Origin: Gemmatimonadota bacterium
Lineage (GTDB): Bacteria > Gemmatimonadota > Gemmatimonadetes > Longimicrobiales > Gaopeijiaceae
DNA: 64,000 nucleotides
Direction: 5' to 3'
Assembly: GCA_022823365.1 (NCBI GenBank)
Contig: JAJDXG010000019.1
Location: 124,001-188,000 of the forward strand
The notes below the pieces were generated by a model. The model was not told the DNA's origin. It was given only the letters and a program-made list of their open reading frames with translations, and did no database searches. Positions 26,297 through 36,046 of this stretch are shown piece by piece. The position numbers were made by a program, and so were the translations under genes. How positions within the stretch are numbered: position 1 is the first letter of the stretch; each line of letters opens with the position of its first letter.

Positions 26297-27835
26297 ATGA
26301 ACGTTCAGCAGACGCCTGCGCCCCTTGCGGCGCTGTCATCGCTGCTCCTCCTCGCAGCGTGCTCTCTCGCGCCGGCGCCATCGGTGCCGGAACCGGTCGC
26401 CGAGCTTCCCGACAGCTTCGAGGGGAGCGGGGAGTCGGGCGCGTACGAGGCCAGGGAGTGGTGGACCACCTTCCAGGACCCGGCGCTCAACACCGTCATC
26501 GACTCGGTGCTGGCCGCCAACTTCGACCTGGCGGAAGCGGTGGCCCGGGTGCAGCAGGCCAGGGCTCAGGCGGGGATCGCGCGCGCATCGCTCCTTCCCG
26601 GCATCCAGGCCAGCGCGAACGTAAGCGACACGGACAACCCCTCCAACGCCGGCTTCGGCCAGCAGTTCCGCGAAATCGCGGGCGACCGCCTGCCCGGCTT
26701 CGAATTCCCCGAGCGCCTCGGCATCGAGACCTGGTCGCTGGGCGTCGACTTCGCCTACGAGCTGGACTTCTGGGGACGCGCCCGCAACGATTCGCGGGCC
26801 GCCGGGCAGGAGTACCTGGCGTCGGAGTCGGACTACCACGCGGCGCGCATCGGCGTGCTGTCCGAGACCATCACGACCTACTTCGAGATCGCCGATCTGC
26901 GCAGGCGCGAAGCCCTCGCGCGCGAGACGATCGACGTGCTTCTGGAACGGGAAGAACTCGCAGAGACCCGCTACGACCGCGGTCTGGTCACTTCCTTCGA
27001 ACTCTACCAGGTTCGCCAGGAGCTTCGAAACACGCAGGCCGCCCTTCCTCAGTTGGAGAGCCAGCTGGTCAACGCCGAAGGGCGTCTGGCCGTTCTGGTG
27101 GGCGGCTTCCGCGAGAAGCTCAACACGATCCTCCCCGATTCGCTGGCGCCGCTGCCGTCGAGCGATCCCGTCTCCGCCGGGGTGCCGGCCGACCTCCTGG
27201 TTCAGCGGCCGGATGTGCGCTCCGCGGGCCTGCGGCTCGAGGCCGCCCGCTTCACCATCGGCGCGCGCCGGGCCGAAATGCTCCCTTCCCTGTCGTTCTC
27301 GGGCACGATCGGGGTGCAGTCCGCGGACGCCGACGGGCTCTTCAACGTCGACCAGTGGTTTCGCAACCTGCTCGGCAACCTGACCGCGCCGATCTTCCAG
27401 GGGGGGCGCATCCGCAACAACATCGCCGTCGCGCACGCCCGCTTCGGCCAGGCGGCGGCCGCGTACGGCCGCACCGTGGTGACGGCGGTTCACGAGGTGG
27501 AGGCGGCGCTGGCGGCACTGGGCAACGAGGGGCGGCGCCACGACTTCCTCGCATCGCAGAGGGAGGAGGCCCTTGCCTCGGTCGAACTGCAGTCGCGCCG
27601 CTACGCCGCCGGAGTGGGAGGCTACGTCGACTATCTCGACGCCGTGCGGGCGCTCCTCAACGTCGAGTCGACGCTGGCCGGTGCGCGCCGCGATCTGGCC
27701 CTGGCGCGCCTGGCGGTACACCGCTCCCTGGGCGGTGACTGGACCGTTCCGCCCGAGGAGCTCGAAGGCCCGCGCATGGTTCCCGCAGCTGAATCCGAAG
27801 AAGAGGCCGACACGCCAACCGGGGGGACGGATTAG
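26297..27835 (+). CDS. Outer-membrane efflux lipoprotein (TolC/OprM, NodT-type)
   Basis: A 512-aa outer-membrane channel of an RND efflux pump. Lipobox LLAAC (C about 22) is followed by the NodT-type start WWTTFQDPALNTVIDSVLAANFDL. The two OEP repeats of long coiled helices run about 80-270 and 290-480. The RPDVRSAGLRLEAA motif at the start of the second repeat is typical. Its stop codon TAG is directly followed by the ATG of the next gene, so the three pump genes form one operon. Confidence 0.92.
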   Translation: MNVQQTPAPLAALSSLLLLAACSLAPAPSVPEPVAELPDSFEGSGESGAYEAREWWTTFQDPALNTVIDSVLAANFDLAEAVARVQQARAQAGIARASLLPGIQASANVSDTDNPSNAGFGQQFREIAGDRLPGFEFPERLGIETWSLGVDFAYELDFWGRARNDSRAAGQEYLASESDYHAARIGVLSETITTYFEIADLRRREALARETIDVLLEREELAETRYDRGLVTSFELYQVRQELRNTQAALPQLESQLVNAEGRLAVLVGGFREKLNTILPDSLAPLPSSDPVSAGVPADLLVQRPDVRSAGLRLEAARFTIGARRAEMLPSLSFSGTIGVQSADADGLFNVDQWFRNLLGNLTAPIFQGGRIRNNIAVAHARFGQAAAAYGRTVVTAVHEVEAALAALGNEGRRHDFLASQREEALASVELQSRRYAAGVGGYVDYLDAVRALLNVESTLAGARRDLALARLAVHRSLGGDWTVPPEELEGPRMVPAAESEEEADTPTGGTD

Positions 27836-29071
27836 ATGAGTCGCCGCCGCAGTTTTCTTATCGCCTCGGGCATCCTCGGCGGAGCCGTCGTCCTGGCGGC
27901 CGTCATGATCGCCCTGCGCCCCGAACCCCCGCTGCGCGAGCCGGGGTCGCAGGCGCCGTTCGTAACGACCGCTCCGGCCACCGGCCGGGACGGCGCCATC
28001 CCCGTCTACAGCGCGGGCACGGTGCGTCCGCGCGCCGAGATCGATGTCGCCGCCCAGATCAACGGCAAGGTCGCGTCGGTCGCGCCCGCGTTCCTGAGCG
28101 GCGGGCGCGTGAGTGCGGGAGAGGTCCTGTTCCGCATCGACGACGCCGACTATCTGAACCGCGTGCAGCAGGCGCGCGCCAACGTCGCCGCGCAGTTGGT
28201 CGGGCTCCTGCAAGCCGAGGAGGAGGCCCGCATTGCCCGCGCCGAGTACGAGGGGTTCCTGCGCCGGCGGGCAGACGATGCCCCCCCTCCGGGCGAAGCG
28301 AGCCCGCTCACGCTCAGGGAGCCGCAACTCGCCGCCGCCCGGGCTGCGCTGGCGCGGGACAGCGCCGCTCTCGCCGACGCGGAGCTGGCGCTTTCGCGAA
28401 CCGAGGTGCGCGCGCCCTTCAGCGGCATCGTGCGGACCGAGATGGTGGATGTCGGGCAGTTCGTGGCTGCCGGGCAGGGCGTGGGCCGGCTTTACGCCGA
28501 CGACGCGGTAGAGGTGGTGGTTCCCCTGTCCGACGCCGATGCGGCCCTCATCCCCGACCTCTGGACGCTGGATGCCGGTGATGACGACGCAAGCGTGGAG
28601 GCCACGGTGATGGCGGAGTACGGAGATGCCTCGTACGCGTGGTCGGGATACGTGGACCGCGCCGAAGCCGCCCTGGACGAACAGACCCGCACGATCGACG
28701 TGGTGGTGCGCGTCCCCGACCCGTTCGCGGGCGGTCGGGCGATCACCTCCGAGGGCGGCGGGGCGGAAGGGGAGGACGGCCCGGGCGGCCCACCCCTCCT
28801 GGTCGGTCAGTTCGTGGAGGTACGCATCGCCGGAGCCGCCCCGGAGCGCTACTTCACCGTGCCGCGTTCCGCGCTGCGGACGGGGAACGAAGTCTGGGCG
28901 CTGCGCCAGGACTCTCTGGTCACCATCGTGCCGGTGGGCGTCCTGCAGCGCGCCGACGAACTCGTGTACGTCACCGGCGCCCTTGCGGAAGGACAGGCGG
29001 TGGTGCTGAGCGGCCTGCAGTTCGCCACCGAGGGCATGGTGGTGCGGACGAGCGCCGACGGGCCCGGATGA
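27836..29071 (+). CDS. RND periplasmic adaptor subunit (membrane-fusion protein)
   Basis: A 411-aa adaptor linking pump and channel in the periplasm. An N-terminal transmembrane anchor (about 5-25) is followed by half of a lipoyl domain (GTVRPRAEIDVAAQINGKV), an alpha-hairpin coiled coil (about 110-185), the second lipoyl half (LSRTEVRAPFSGIVRTEMVD), a beta-barrel, and the membrane-proximal domain. Its TGA overlaps the ATG of the permease (ATGA at 29068). Confidence 0.92.
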   Translation: MSRRRSFLIASGILGGAVVLAAVMIALRPEPPLREPGSQAPFVTTAPATGRDGAIPVYSAGTVRPRAEIDVAAQINGKVASVAPAFLSGGRVSAGEVLFRIDDADYLNRVQQARANVAAQLVGLLQAEEEARIARAEYEGFLRRRADDAPPPGEASPLTLREPQLAAARAALARDSAALADAELALSRTEVRAPFSGIVRTEMVDVGQFVAAGQGVGRLYADDAVEVVVPLSDADAALIPDLWTLDAGDDDASVEATVMAEYGDASYAWSGYVDRAEAALDEQTRTIDVVVRVPDPFAGGRAITSEGGGAEGEDGPGGPPLLVGQFVEVRIAGAAPERYFTVPRSALRTGNEVWALRQDSLVTIVPVGVLQRADELVYVTGALAEGQAVVLSGLQFATEGMVVRTSADGPG

Positions 29072-32000
29072 GCCGGCCGGACGAGCCCTCGCCGGACGAG
29101 CCCTCGTCGAACGACCCTCTGCGGGAGGCGCGCGGCCCCATCGCCTACATGGCCCGCAACGGGGTCGCCGCAAACCTCCTCATGTTCTTCATTCTTGCGG
29201 CGGGCTTCTTCTCCCTGCGCGGCCTCGTGCAGGAAGTCCTCCCGGAGATTTCCCTCGACCAGGTCATCGTCTCGGTTCCCTATCCCGGGGCCACGCCCGA
29301 CGAGGTCGAGGAGTCGATCCTGCGCAAGATCGAGGAACAGATCGAGGCGGTGGACGACGTCAAGCAGATCCGTTCGACGGCGGCCGAGGGGCGGGGGTCG
29401 GTAACGGTGGAACTCCAGTTGGGCGCGGATGTCGCGCGGGCACTCGACGACATCAAGGCCCAGGTCGACCGGATCCAGACCTTCCCCGCCGGCGCGGAGC
29501 GCCCCGAGGTCACCGAACTGACCAATCGCCAGAGCGTCATCCGCCTGGTGCTGTTCGGCGACGTGGGCGAGCGCACGCTCAAGGAGCTGGCGTACCGCAC
29601 CGAAGACGGGCTCTCGGAGCTTCCGGTCGTCTCCTACGTCGAGACGACCGGCATTCGCGATTACGAGATCTCCGTCGAGGTTCCGCTGCATCAGCTGCGG
29701 GCGTTGGGGCTTACCCTCGGGGACATCGCCAACGCGGTGCGGGGCGCGTCTCTCGACCTGTCGGCGGGCAGCATCGACACCCGGGACGAGGAGGTGCGCA
29801 TCCGCACCACCGGGCAGAACTACACCCAGCACGACTTCGAGGACATCATCGTCCTCAGCCGGGCCGATGGCACCGTGGTGCGCCTGGGGGACATCGCCGA
29901 GGTCCGCGACGGCTTCCGCGATGTGGACCTGATCGCCCGCTTCCAGGGCCAGCCCGCGGTCTATGTGGAGGTCTTTCGGACCTCGGACGAGAAGGTGCTC
30001 GATATCGTTGCGGCAGTCGAGGAGCACCTGGAAGAGGAGGTCATCCCGTCGCTGCCCACCGGGGTGGGACTCGAGGTGTGGAACAACTCCGGACAGCTCT
30101 TCGAGAGCCGCCTGGGGCTGCTGGTGAAGAACGGCCTCATCGGCCTGGCGCTCGTCCTGCTCTCCCTCACCGTCTTCCTCGATCTCAGGCTCGCGTTCTG
30201 GGTGGCGGTCGGAATCGCGGTGTCCTTCGTCGGCACCTTCGCGGTGATGAACTGGCTGGCCGTTTCGATCAACATGATGACGCTCTTCGCGTTCATTCTC
30301 GCGGTCGGCATCGTCGTCGACGACGCCGTGGTGGTGGGCGAGAACATCCATGCGGAGCGTGAAAAGGGCTGGCGCGGGGTGGAAGCGTCCATCCGCGGAA
30401 CCCGTCGCATCACGGGCCCGGTCATCTTCGCCGTCCTTACCACCGTTGCAGCGTTCTGCCCGCTGTTCTTCGTCCCGAGCGTAATGGGGAGGCTGATGAC
30501 CATGCTCCCCGTCGTCGTGATTTCCGTCCTCATGTTCTCGCTTGTCGAGTCGCTCCTGGTTCTGCCGAACCACCTCTCTCACATGCCGGACCCGGGCAGA
30601 CGCCGGGGCCGGACCCGGGATCACGCGGTCGCCCGCATCCAGCGGGGGGTCGATCGGGGGCTGAAGCGCTTCATCGCGGGGCCTCTCGACCGGGCCCTCG
30701 GGGTCGCCACCGCTCAGCCGGGGCTGGTCATCACGAGCGGGATCGCGCTCATCATCCTCTCCGTCGCCATGGTTCCCGCGGGCATCATCCGGGTGAACTT
30801 CATGCCCACCGTGGAGGCGGACCTGGTCACGGCTACGCTGGAGATGCCCGAAGGAACGCCCGCGGCGCGAACGTCCGGCATGGCCGATTTCGTGGAAGCG
30901 TCGGGACACCGCGCCATCGCGCGGCTCTCAACGGAAAACTCCGGATCGCTCCTGGAAGGTGTCAACGTGACGGTGGGCCAGCAGGCCCGGCAGATGGGGC
31001 TCGCAGGAGCAGGGCCTGAAACCGATCCGCGCGCGAACCTCGCGGCGGTGGAGTTCAAGCTGGTGACGGCGGAGTTCCGCGATGTCTCCGCCGCCGACTT
31101 CCAGCAGGCATGGCGGGATGAGCTGGGTCCCCTTCCCGAGGCGCGGGCGCTCACCATCACGGCCGAGCTGCTCAACTTCGGCTTTCCGGTTCACGTCGAG
31201 CTTGCCCATCCGGATCCCGGGCGGCTGACATCAGTCGCCGACAGCCTGATGGAGCGGCTACGGGCGTTCGAGGGCGTGTTCGATGTCCGGGCGGACCAGG
31301 ATCAGGGACTCAGGGAGATCCAGCTCGATCTGCGCCCGGAGGCCCGGACGATGGGGGTGACCCTGGACGCCCTGGCCCGCCAGGTGCGCTCCGCGTTCTT
31401 CGGCAACGAGGCGGTGCGCGTACAGCGCGGCCGCGAGGAGGTGCGCGTCTACGTGCGCCTGCCCGAAGAGGAACGCAACGCCATCGCGGACGTGGAGGAA
31501 TACCTGGTGCGCACGCCCATGGGCGGCGAGGTGCCGCTGGGCCGGGTCGCCTCGGTGCGCCTGGGAAGCTCGCCCACCACGATCCGGCGAACCGACGGCG
31601 AACGGGTCATCGCCGTCACCGCGGACGTCGACCGGGAAGTCGTCACCGGAGGTGAGGTGACGGAGCAGCTTGCCGCGACCGTTCTTCCGGAGCTGGCTGC
31701 CCGCGACCCGGACCTCTCCTACAGCTTCGGAGGTCAACAGCAGGAGCAGGTGGAGTCCTTCGGCGCCCTGGCGAGCGGCTTCGCCCTGGCCCTGCTCGCC
31801 ATCTACGCTCTGCTCGCGGTCCCCTTCGGCTCCTACACCAAGCCCCTCATCGTCATGGCCGCCATCCCCTTCGGGATCATCGGCGCGATCGCGGGCCATC
31901 TGCTTCTGGGGCTGCCCATGAGCATGATGTCGATGTTCGGCGTGATCGGCCTGAGCGGCGTCGTGGTGAACGATTCCCTGGTCATGATCGATTTCATCAA

Positions 32001-32280
32001 CAATCGCCTCCGGCGGGGCATGCCCGGCAGGGAGGCGATCATCGACGGAGCCAAGGCGCGCTTCCGCCCGATCCTGCTTACGTCCGTGACCACCTTCCTG
32101 GGGGTGGCGCCGCTCGTCTTCGAGCAGAGTCTGCAGGCGCAGTTCCTGGTGCCGATGGCAGCTTCGCTGGGCTTCGGAATCCTGTTTGCGACGGCGGTGC
32201 TGATGCTGATCGTGCCCGCCCTGACCATGGTGCACCACCGTCTCACCGAGAGACGATCGGTCGCTTCTCCTGCCGCCTAG
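29068..32280 (+). CDS. RND-family multidrug efflux permease (AcrB-like)
   Basis: A 1070-aa inner-membrane proton antiporter. It has the N-terminal helix (NGVAANLLMFFILAAGFFSL), two large periplasmic loops, and twelve helices. The proton-relay pair D418-D419 sits in GIVVDDAVVVGEN. PYPGATPDEVEESI and the late GIVGLSGVVVNDSLVMIDFIN-type segment are also usual. The start at 29068 overlaps the adaptor's stop; the long region ahead in the same frame is a shadow of the adaptor gene. Substrate not predictable. The stop codon shares CTAG with the converging M1 gene. Confidence 0.93.
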   Translation: MSRPDEPSPDEPSSNDPLREARGPIAYMARNGVAANLLMFFILAAGFFSLRGLVQEVLPEISLDQVIVSVPYPGATPDEVEESILRKIEEQIEAVDDVKQIRSTAAEGRGSVTVELQLGADVARALDDIKAQVDRIQTFPAGAERPEVTELTNRQSVIRLVLFGDVGERTLKELAYRTEDGLSELPVVSYVETTGIRDYEISVEVPLHQLRALGLTLGDIANAVRGASLDLSAGSIDTRDEEVRIRTTGQNYTQHDFEDIIVLSRADGTVVRLGDIAEVRDGFRDVDLIARFQGQPAVYVEVFRTSDEKVLDIVAAVEEHLEEEVIPSLPTGVGLEVWNNSGQLFESRLGLLVKNGLIGLALVLLSLTVFLDLRLAFWVAVGIAVSFVGTFAVMNWLAVSINMMTLFAFILAVGIVVDDAVVVGENIHAEREKGWRGVEASIRGTRRITGPVIFAVLTTVAAFCPLFFVPSVMGRLMTMLPVVVISVLMFSLVESLLVLPNHLSHMPDPGRRRGRTRDHAVARIQRGVDRGLKRFIAGPLDRALGVATAQPGLVITSGIALIILSVAMVPAGIIRVNFMPTVEADLVTATLEMPEGTPAARTSGMADFVEASGHRAIARLSTENSGSLLEGVNVTVGQQARQMGLAGAGPETDPRANLAAVEFKLVTAEFRDVSAADFQQAWRDELGPLPEARALTITAELLNFGFPVHVELAHPDPGRLTSVADSLMERLRAFEGVFDVRADQDQGLREIQLDLRPEARTMGVTLDALARQVRSAFFGNEAVRVQRGREEVRVYVRLPEEERNAIADVEEYLVRTPMGGEVPLGRVASVRLGSSPTTIRRTDGERVIAVTADVDREVVTGGEVTEQLAATVLPELAARDPDLSYSFGGQQQEQVESFGALASGFALALLAIYALLAVPFGSYTKPLIVMAAIPFGIIGAIAGHLLLGLPMSMMSMFGVIGLSGVVVNDSLVMIDFINNRLRRGMPGREAIIDGAKARFRPILLTSVTTFLGVAPLVFEQSLQAQFLVPMAASLGFGILFATAVLMLIVPALTMVHHRLTERRSVASPAA

Positions 32281-33959
32281 GGCATCCCCGGGGCTCTCTC
32301 GAACTCCGCCGCGAACAGCGCCCGGGTATCCGGGTCGAGGCGGACCTCGGAGGGCTCGGCGTCCACCGGGATCGAGAAGCTGTGGGAGGCCGCGTCCAAC
32401 TCGACGGTGACCACCTGGGCCGGAAGCCGATCACGTCCCATGTAGATCCCGATGTCGAGGGGCATCCGGAACAGCCCCGTCTCCTGCACCTGGCGCAGAT
32501 CGACGCGCACCGCTCCGGCATCGGAATCGTACGCCCATGATCCCTCGAAGACCGGATTGCCCCCGTGCCGGAGCCACTGGTCGAAGAAGGCCTGCAGGTC
32601 GTCGCCGGAAGCCTCCTCCATGGCCTGCATGAGGTCGTCGGTCGAGGCCGTGCCGTTCAGATGACGGGCATAGTAGGTGCGGATGCCCCTCTGGAAGGCC
32701 TCGTCGCCGACGCGTTGCCTGAGCATGTGCAGCACCCAGGCGCCCTTCTGGTAGGTGGCCACGCTGGTAACCCGCGACATGTCCTCGAGGTCGTCGTGGA
32801 CGATGCGATAGTCGGGATTCTGCTCGTACCAGAACCGCACGCGCTCCGCGGCCTCGCGGAGGCCGGCGACGAAGTCGTCCCTTCCGTACGCGTGCTCGCG
32901 GAAGAGCAGCGTGAAGTAGGTCGCGAACCCCTCGCTCAGCCACACGTCGTCCCACTCGGATTCGGTGACCGCGTTGCCGAACCACTGGTGTGCGATCTCG
33001 TGGATGACGACGTTGCGCCAGCGCACCGGCCTGTCGCCGGTAACCGCGTTCTCGCTGTACATGAGGGCGGTCGCGGCCTCCATGCCCCCGCCGGTGGCCG
33101 GGGAGGTGATGTTGGCCAGCTTCTCGTAGGCGAAGGGCCCCACGAAGTCGTCGAAGAAGGCGAGGACCTGGAGGGTGGGGACGGCGAAGTCGTGGAAGCC
33201 CGCGTCACGGTCGCGTGCGTACACCCAGGTCTGTACGGGCTTCCCGTCGAACTCGCCCAGGTTCTGCACCGCGAAGCGCGCCACACCCACCACGAAAAGC
33301 CACGGAGAGATGGGCGCCGACTGCCGCCAGTGGGTGCGGCGCATGCCTCCGTCAAGGTCCGTCTCCTCCACCAGGGTGCCGTTGGACACCACCTGGTAAT
33401 GCGCGGGGGCGGTGACGACGAACTCGCACGCGGCCTTCTCCGCCACATGGTCCACCGTCGGCAGCCAGTTGCGCGCGCGGTTGGGCCAGTTGTCGCTGAA
33501 GAAGGTGCGCTCGCCGTACTTGTTGGGCCCTATGCGGAGGCCGGACGCGGGGGCGCCCCGGTAGCTCACCGTCACCGAGTCGCGCTCGCCGGGGCGGCCG
33601 GCCCGGGGCAGCCGCACCGTGAGGAGGTCGTTCTCGTGGCGGTACTCGAGGGGACGCCCAGCGGCCATGACGCCTGTAACCTCCATTCCCTGACCATCGG
33701 GCCTCACGCCGATCAGGTCGAGCGGAAGCTCCACGACTCCCTCGGCTGTGAAACGAAACCGCACCGTCGCCCGTCCGGTGATCCGGTCGATGTCATCGCG
33801 GAGCGTCAGCTCGAAGCGGTACGCCTCGACGTCGATGCCGGGGCGAAGTTGCTCGACGACGATCCCTGCGTGGGGCTGCTCGATAAGACGGGGAGCGGGC
33901 GTCGTTCCGAGCAGAAGGAGTGCGGGTACCCACGGTAACGCGATCAGGCGGCGGCGCAT
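32277..33959 (-). CDS. M1-family zinc metallopeptidase (aminopeptidase N-like)
   Basis: A 560-aa exported aminopeptidase with a signal peptide (about 1-20). Zinc ligands are H320-E-x-x-H324 (HEIAHQW) and E343 in WLSEGFATYF. The substrate motif, usually GAMEN, reads GGGMEAA, as in several bacterial M1 members. Residues 25-210 form the N-terminal saddle domain. The length is short, without the large C-terminal helical domain. Probable role: peptide trimming in the periplasm. The start at 33959 drops a 36-residue upstream extension lacking a signal. Confidence 0.88.
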   Translation of the reverse strand: MRRRLIALPWVPALLLLGTTPAPRLIEQPHAGIVVEQLRPGIDVEAYRFELTLRDDIDRITGRATVRFRFTAEGVVELPLDLIGVRPDGQGMEVTGVMAAGRPLEYRHENDLLTVRLPRAGRPGERDSVTVSYRGAPASGLRIGPNKYGERTFFSDNWPNRARNWLPTVDHVAEKAACEFVVTAPAHYQVVSNGTLVEETDLDGGMRRTHWRQSAPISPWLFVVGVARFAVQNLGEFDGKPVQTWVYARDRDAGFHDFAVPTLQVLAFFDDFVGPFAYEKLANITSPATGGGMEAATALMYSENAVTGDRPVRWRNVVIHEIAHQWFGNAVTESEWDDVWLSEGFATYFTLLFREHAYGRDDFVAGLREAAERVRFWYEQNPDYRIVHDDLEDMSRVTSVATYQKGAWVLHMLRQRVGDEAFQRGIRTYYARHLNGTASTDDLMQAMEEASGDDLQAFFDQWLRHGGNPVFEGSWAYDSDAGAVRVDLRQVQETGLFRMPLDIGIYMGRDRLPAQVVTVELDAASHSFSIPVDAEPSEVRLDPDTRALFAAEFERAPGMP

Positions 33960-34076
33960 TGGACATCCTTGCCAGGGATTGCATTGACGGAAACACCATG
34001 AGGTTTGACGCGGGGTTGTCCGTGTTGCATATATTGGTCTATCCAGCTTGGGAGACAATACAGCCACTCAGGTCGA

Positions 34077-34093
34077 GCCGCTTGAGATGCGGC
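34077..34093. repeat. Short hairpin in the 212-bp gap upstream of the M1 gene
   Basis: GCCGC-7-GCGGC. The gap (33960-34171) also contains the AT-rich spot TTGCATATATTGG, which may hold the M1 promoter on the minus strand. Nothing else recognised here. Confidence 0.25.
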
Positions 34094-34171
34094 AGGTGTG
34101 TGTTGTGTGCAGCACCCGCACGCCGGAAAGTGCGGTAGCTGTGTGTGGAATCTACGGCCGGATAATGCAGC

Positions 34172-34396
34172 ATGACCCATCGTCGCAGGCAACGGGGGGA
34201 CGCACCGTCCACGTCCGAGAATCTGTGTGTGTATTGCGGCGCACCGGTGCCGGCTCGGCGCGACGGAACAACCTGCCGCGCCAAATGCGCCCGAGCCTAC
34301 CGGGACCGCGAAGCGCGCCGGGAGCGCGCCCGCGCCTCGGCGCGAGCCTGGCTGTACGCCCGACAGCGCAGGACCGATTCGGTCGTCCCCGACTGA
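34172..34396 (+). CDS. Small zinc-ribbon-like basic protein
   Basis: A 74-aa very basic protein with two cysteine pairs, CVYC (19-22) and CRAKC (35-39), spaced like a small zinc ribbon. An Arg/Ala-rich helix follows (REARRERARASARAW). The shape resembles short nucleic-acid-binding zinc-ribbon proteins. The ribosome site is weak and there is no operon partner, so it may be spurious; the cysteine spacing is the main support. Confidence 0.45.
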   Translation: MTHRRRQRGDAPSTSENLCVYCGAPVPARRDGTTCRAKCARAYRDREARRERARASARAWLYARQRRTDSVVPD

Positions 34397-34468
34397 CGCC
34401 GCCACCAGGGACACCCCTTCCCGCGTCGTCTCCTCTCGCCCGCAGGTCACGCGGCAACGCCGGGCCGG

Positions 34469-35578
34469 TCACCCCATCTCCCTTCCAAACATCCTTCTGA
34501 GCGCGTTTCCGTCGGCGGAACAGATGCCTCGCTCGGTCACCAGCCCCGTCACCAGCCTGCGAGGAGTCACGTCGAAGGCATAGTTGGCCGTGCGCGTACC
34601 CTCGGGGGCGATCCGCACGGTGCGCTCCACCCCGGCTTCATCAACGCCGCGTACCAGCGTCACCTCGTCCGCGGCCCGCTCCTCTATCGGAATGTCGGTC
34701 CCGTCTGCGGTAGTCCAGTCGATACTTGGGGAGGGCACCGCCACGTAGAAGGGGACGCCGTTGTCACGCGCGGCGAGGGCGAGGGGGTAGGTGCCCACCT
34801 TGTTGGCGACGTCACCGGAGGCGGCCGTGCGATCGGTGCCCACGATGACGACATCGACCTTCCCCCGACTCAGCAGATGGCCCGAGACACTGTCGGAGAC
34901 GAGCGTGTGCGGCACCCCGTGCTGGCCGAGTTCCCAGGCGGTGAGACCGGCTCCCTGAAGGCGCGGGCGCGTCTCGCGAACCCAGACGTGTATGTCCAGC
35001 CCTTCGTCGTGAGCCCGGTACATGGGTGCGGTGGCGGTGCCCCAGTCAACGGTCGCCAGCCAGCCGGCATTGCAGTGCGTGAGGACGTTCAGAGGCCGGC
35101 CGGGCCGGCGCGCCCCACCTTCCGAGGACCGGTGGATCTCGCGGAAGAGATCCAGTCCGACGTCGCCGATGCTCCGGTTGATGCGCACATCGTCTTCGCA
35201 GAGGGCGTGGGCGAACCCGTAGGCGGCTCGCATCCGGCGCGGGGGAGGCAATGGGCGGAGCGCGGCTTCGGCGTGCTCGAGCGCCCAGCGCAGGTTGACC
35301 GCCGTCGGTCGCGTCGCCATCAGCCCGCCGACGGTCGCCCGGAGCGACTCGTCGGAGGGATCGGCGCGCATCGCGAGCGCCACCCCGTACGCCGCCGTCG
35401 CGCCGATGAGGGGGGCCCCGCGCACCACCATGGCGGAGATGGCGTGCGCGGCGTCGGCGGTGCTCGCAAGCCGGCGGATGCGGAACCGGTGCGGCAGCAA
35501 GGTCTGGTCGATGACCTGAACGTCCGCGCCCTCGCCCTCCGTGAAGATGGCGCGATAGGGAAGGCCGCCGACCTTCAC
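34469..35578 (-). CDS. mtnA: S-methyl-5-thioribose-1-phosphate isomerase
   Basis: A 369-aa isomerase of methylthioadenosine salvage: methylthioribose-1-phosphate to methylthioribulose-1-phosphate. Motifs: VVRGAPLIGA (51-60), TRPTAVNL (89-96), catalytic C169 in LTHCNAG, ETRPRLQGAGLTAWEL, and D249 in VGTDRTAASGDVANKVGTY. The usual GADR is GTDR here, with the aspartate kept. It overlaps the cupin gene upstream by 4 bp; that gene is 4 bp from the RuBisCO-like gene. Cotranscription with those two points to the isoprenoid shunt rather than the MtnBCD route. Confidence 0.93.
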   Translation of the reverse strand: MKVGGLPYRAIFTEGEGADVQVIDQTLLPHRFRIRRLASTADAAHAISAMVVRGAPLIGATAAYGVALAMRADPSDESLRATVGGLMATRPTAVNLRWALEHAEAALRPLPPPRRMRAAYGFAHALCEDDVRINRSIGDVGLDLFREIHRSSEGGARRPGRPLNVLTHCNAGWLATVDWGTATAPMYRAHDEGLDIHVWVRETRPRLQGAGLTAWELGQHGVPHTLVSDSVSGHLLSRGKVDVVIVGTDRTAASGDVANKVGTYPLALAARDNGVPFYVAVPSPSIDWTTADGTDIPIEERAADEVTLVRGVDEAGVERTVRIAPEGTRTANYAFDVTPRRLVTGLVTERGICSADGNALRRMFGREMG

Positions 35579-36042
35579 CGGCCCCTCCGCTCCCCTGACC
35601 CGGATGCGCCCGGAGAGGCTGGGCCGGCCTCGTCCACCACGACCGGGCGGTCCCGCGCGCGGTCAACGACGCAGAGAAAGCCCAGCGCCTCCCCGGCGTC
35701 GGCGGAGAAGCGGTGGACATCGTTCGGAGCCACGTACACGACATCGAGCGCCGAGACCGGCTCCGTTGCCTCTCCCAGGCGAACCGTGCCCTTCCCCTTC
35801 ACGATCACGACCGCATGCCCGTGAGCGTGGCGCTCGAGAGAGGAATAGCCCCCCGGCGCAACCTCAAAATAGCGCAGCTCGAAGCCCAGGCCGGCTTCGC
35901 CGCTCTCCGGGCCGCCTCCAAGAAGCGTGTGGCGGGTCACATCGCAGAATCGGGCAAGTCCTTCTTCCTCGTGCTTGTAGCGCCTCGGCTCGATGTTCGC
36001 CCAGTCGCCGGCACCTCCGCGAATGACCCGGGACCTGCTCAC
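35575..36042 (-). CDS. Cupin, probable methylthioxylulose-5-phosphate methylsulfurylase
   Basis: A 155-aa single-domain cupin. The metal ligands are visible as H72, H74 and H76 (RHAHGHAVV) and H110 (PNDVHRF). The acidic ligand usual in cupin motif 1 is replaced. In Rhodospirillum rubrum a cupin next to a RuBisCO-like protein releases methanethiol from methylthioxylulose-5-phosphate to give 1-deoxyxylulose-5-phosphate. The gene here sits between a RuBisCO-like gene and mtnA, overlapping mtnA by 4 bp. The role is inferred from context and fold; other cupin functions remain possible. Confidence 0.75.
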   Translation of the reverse strand: MSRSRVIRGGAGDWANIEPRRYKHEEEGLARFCDVTRHTLLGGGPESGEAGLGFELRYFEVAPGGYSSLERHAHGHAVVIVKGKGTVRLGEATEPVSALDVVYVAPNDVHRFSADAGEALGFLCVVDRARDRPVVVDEAGPASPGASGSGERRGR

Positions 36043-36046
36043 CTGT

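Noticed and set aside
26336-30909. Long minus-strand open frames across the RND operon
   Set aside because: Antisense shadows; the plus-strand genes have clear families.
34497-34600. Possible promoter-less small ORFs near the mtnA end
   Set aside because: They are shadows of mtnA; no ribosome site or domain.
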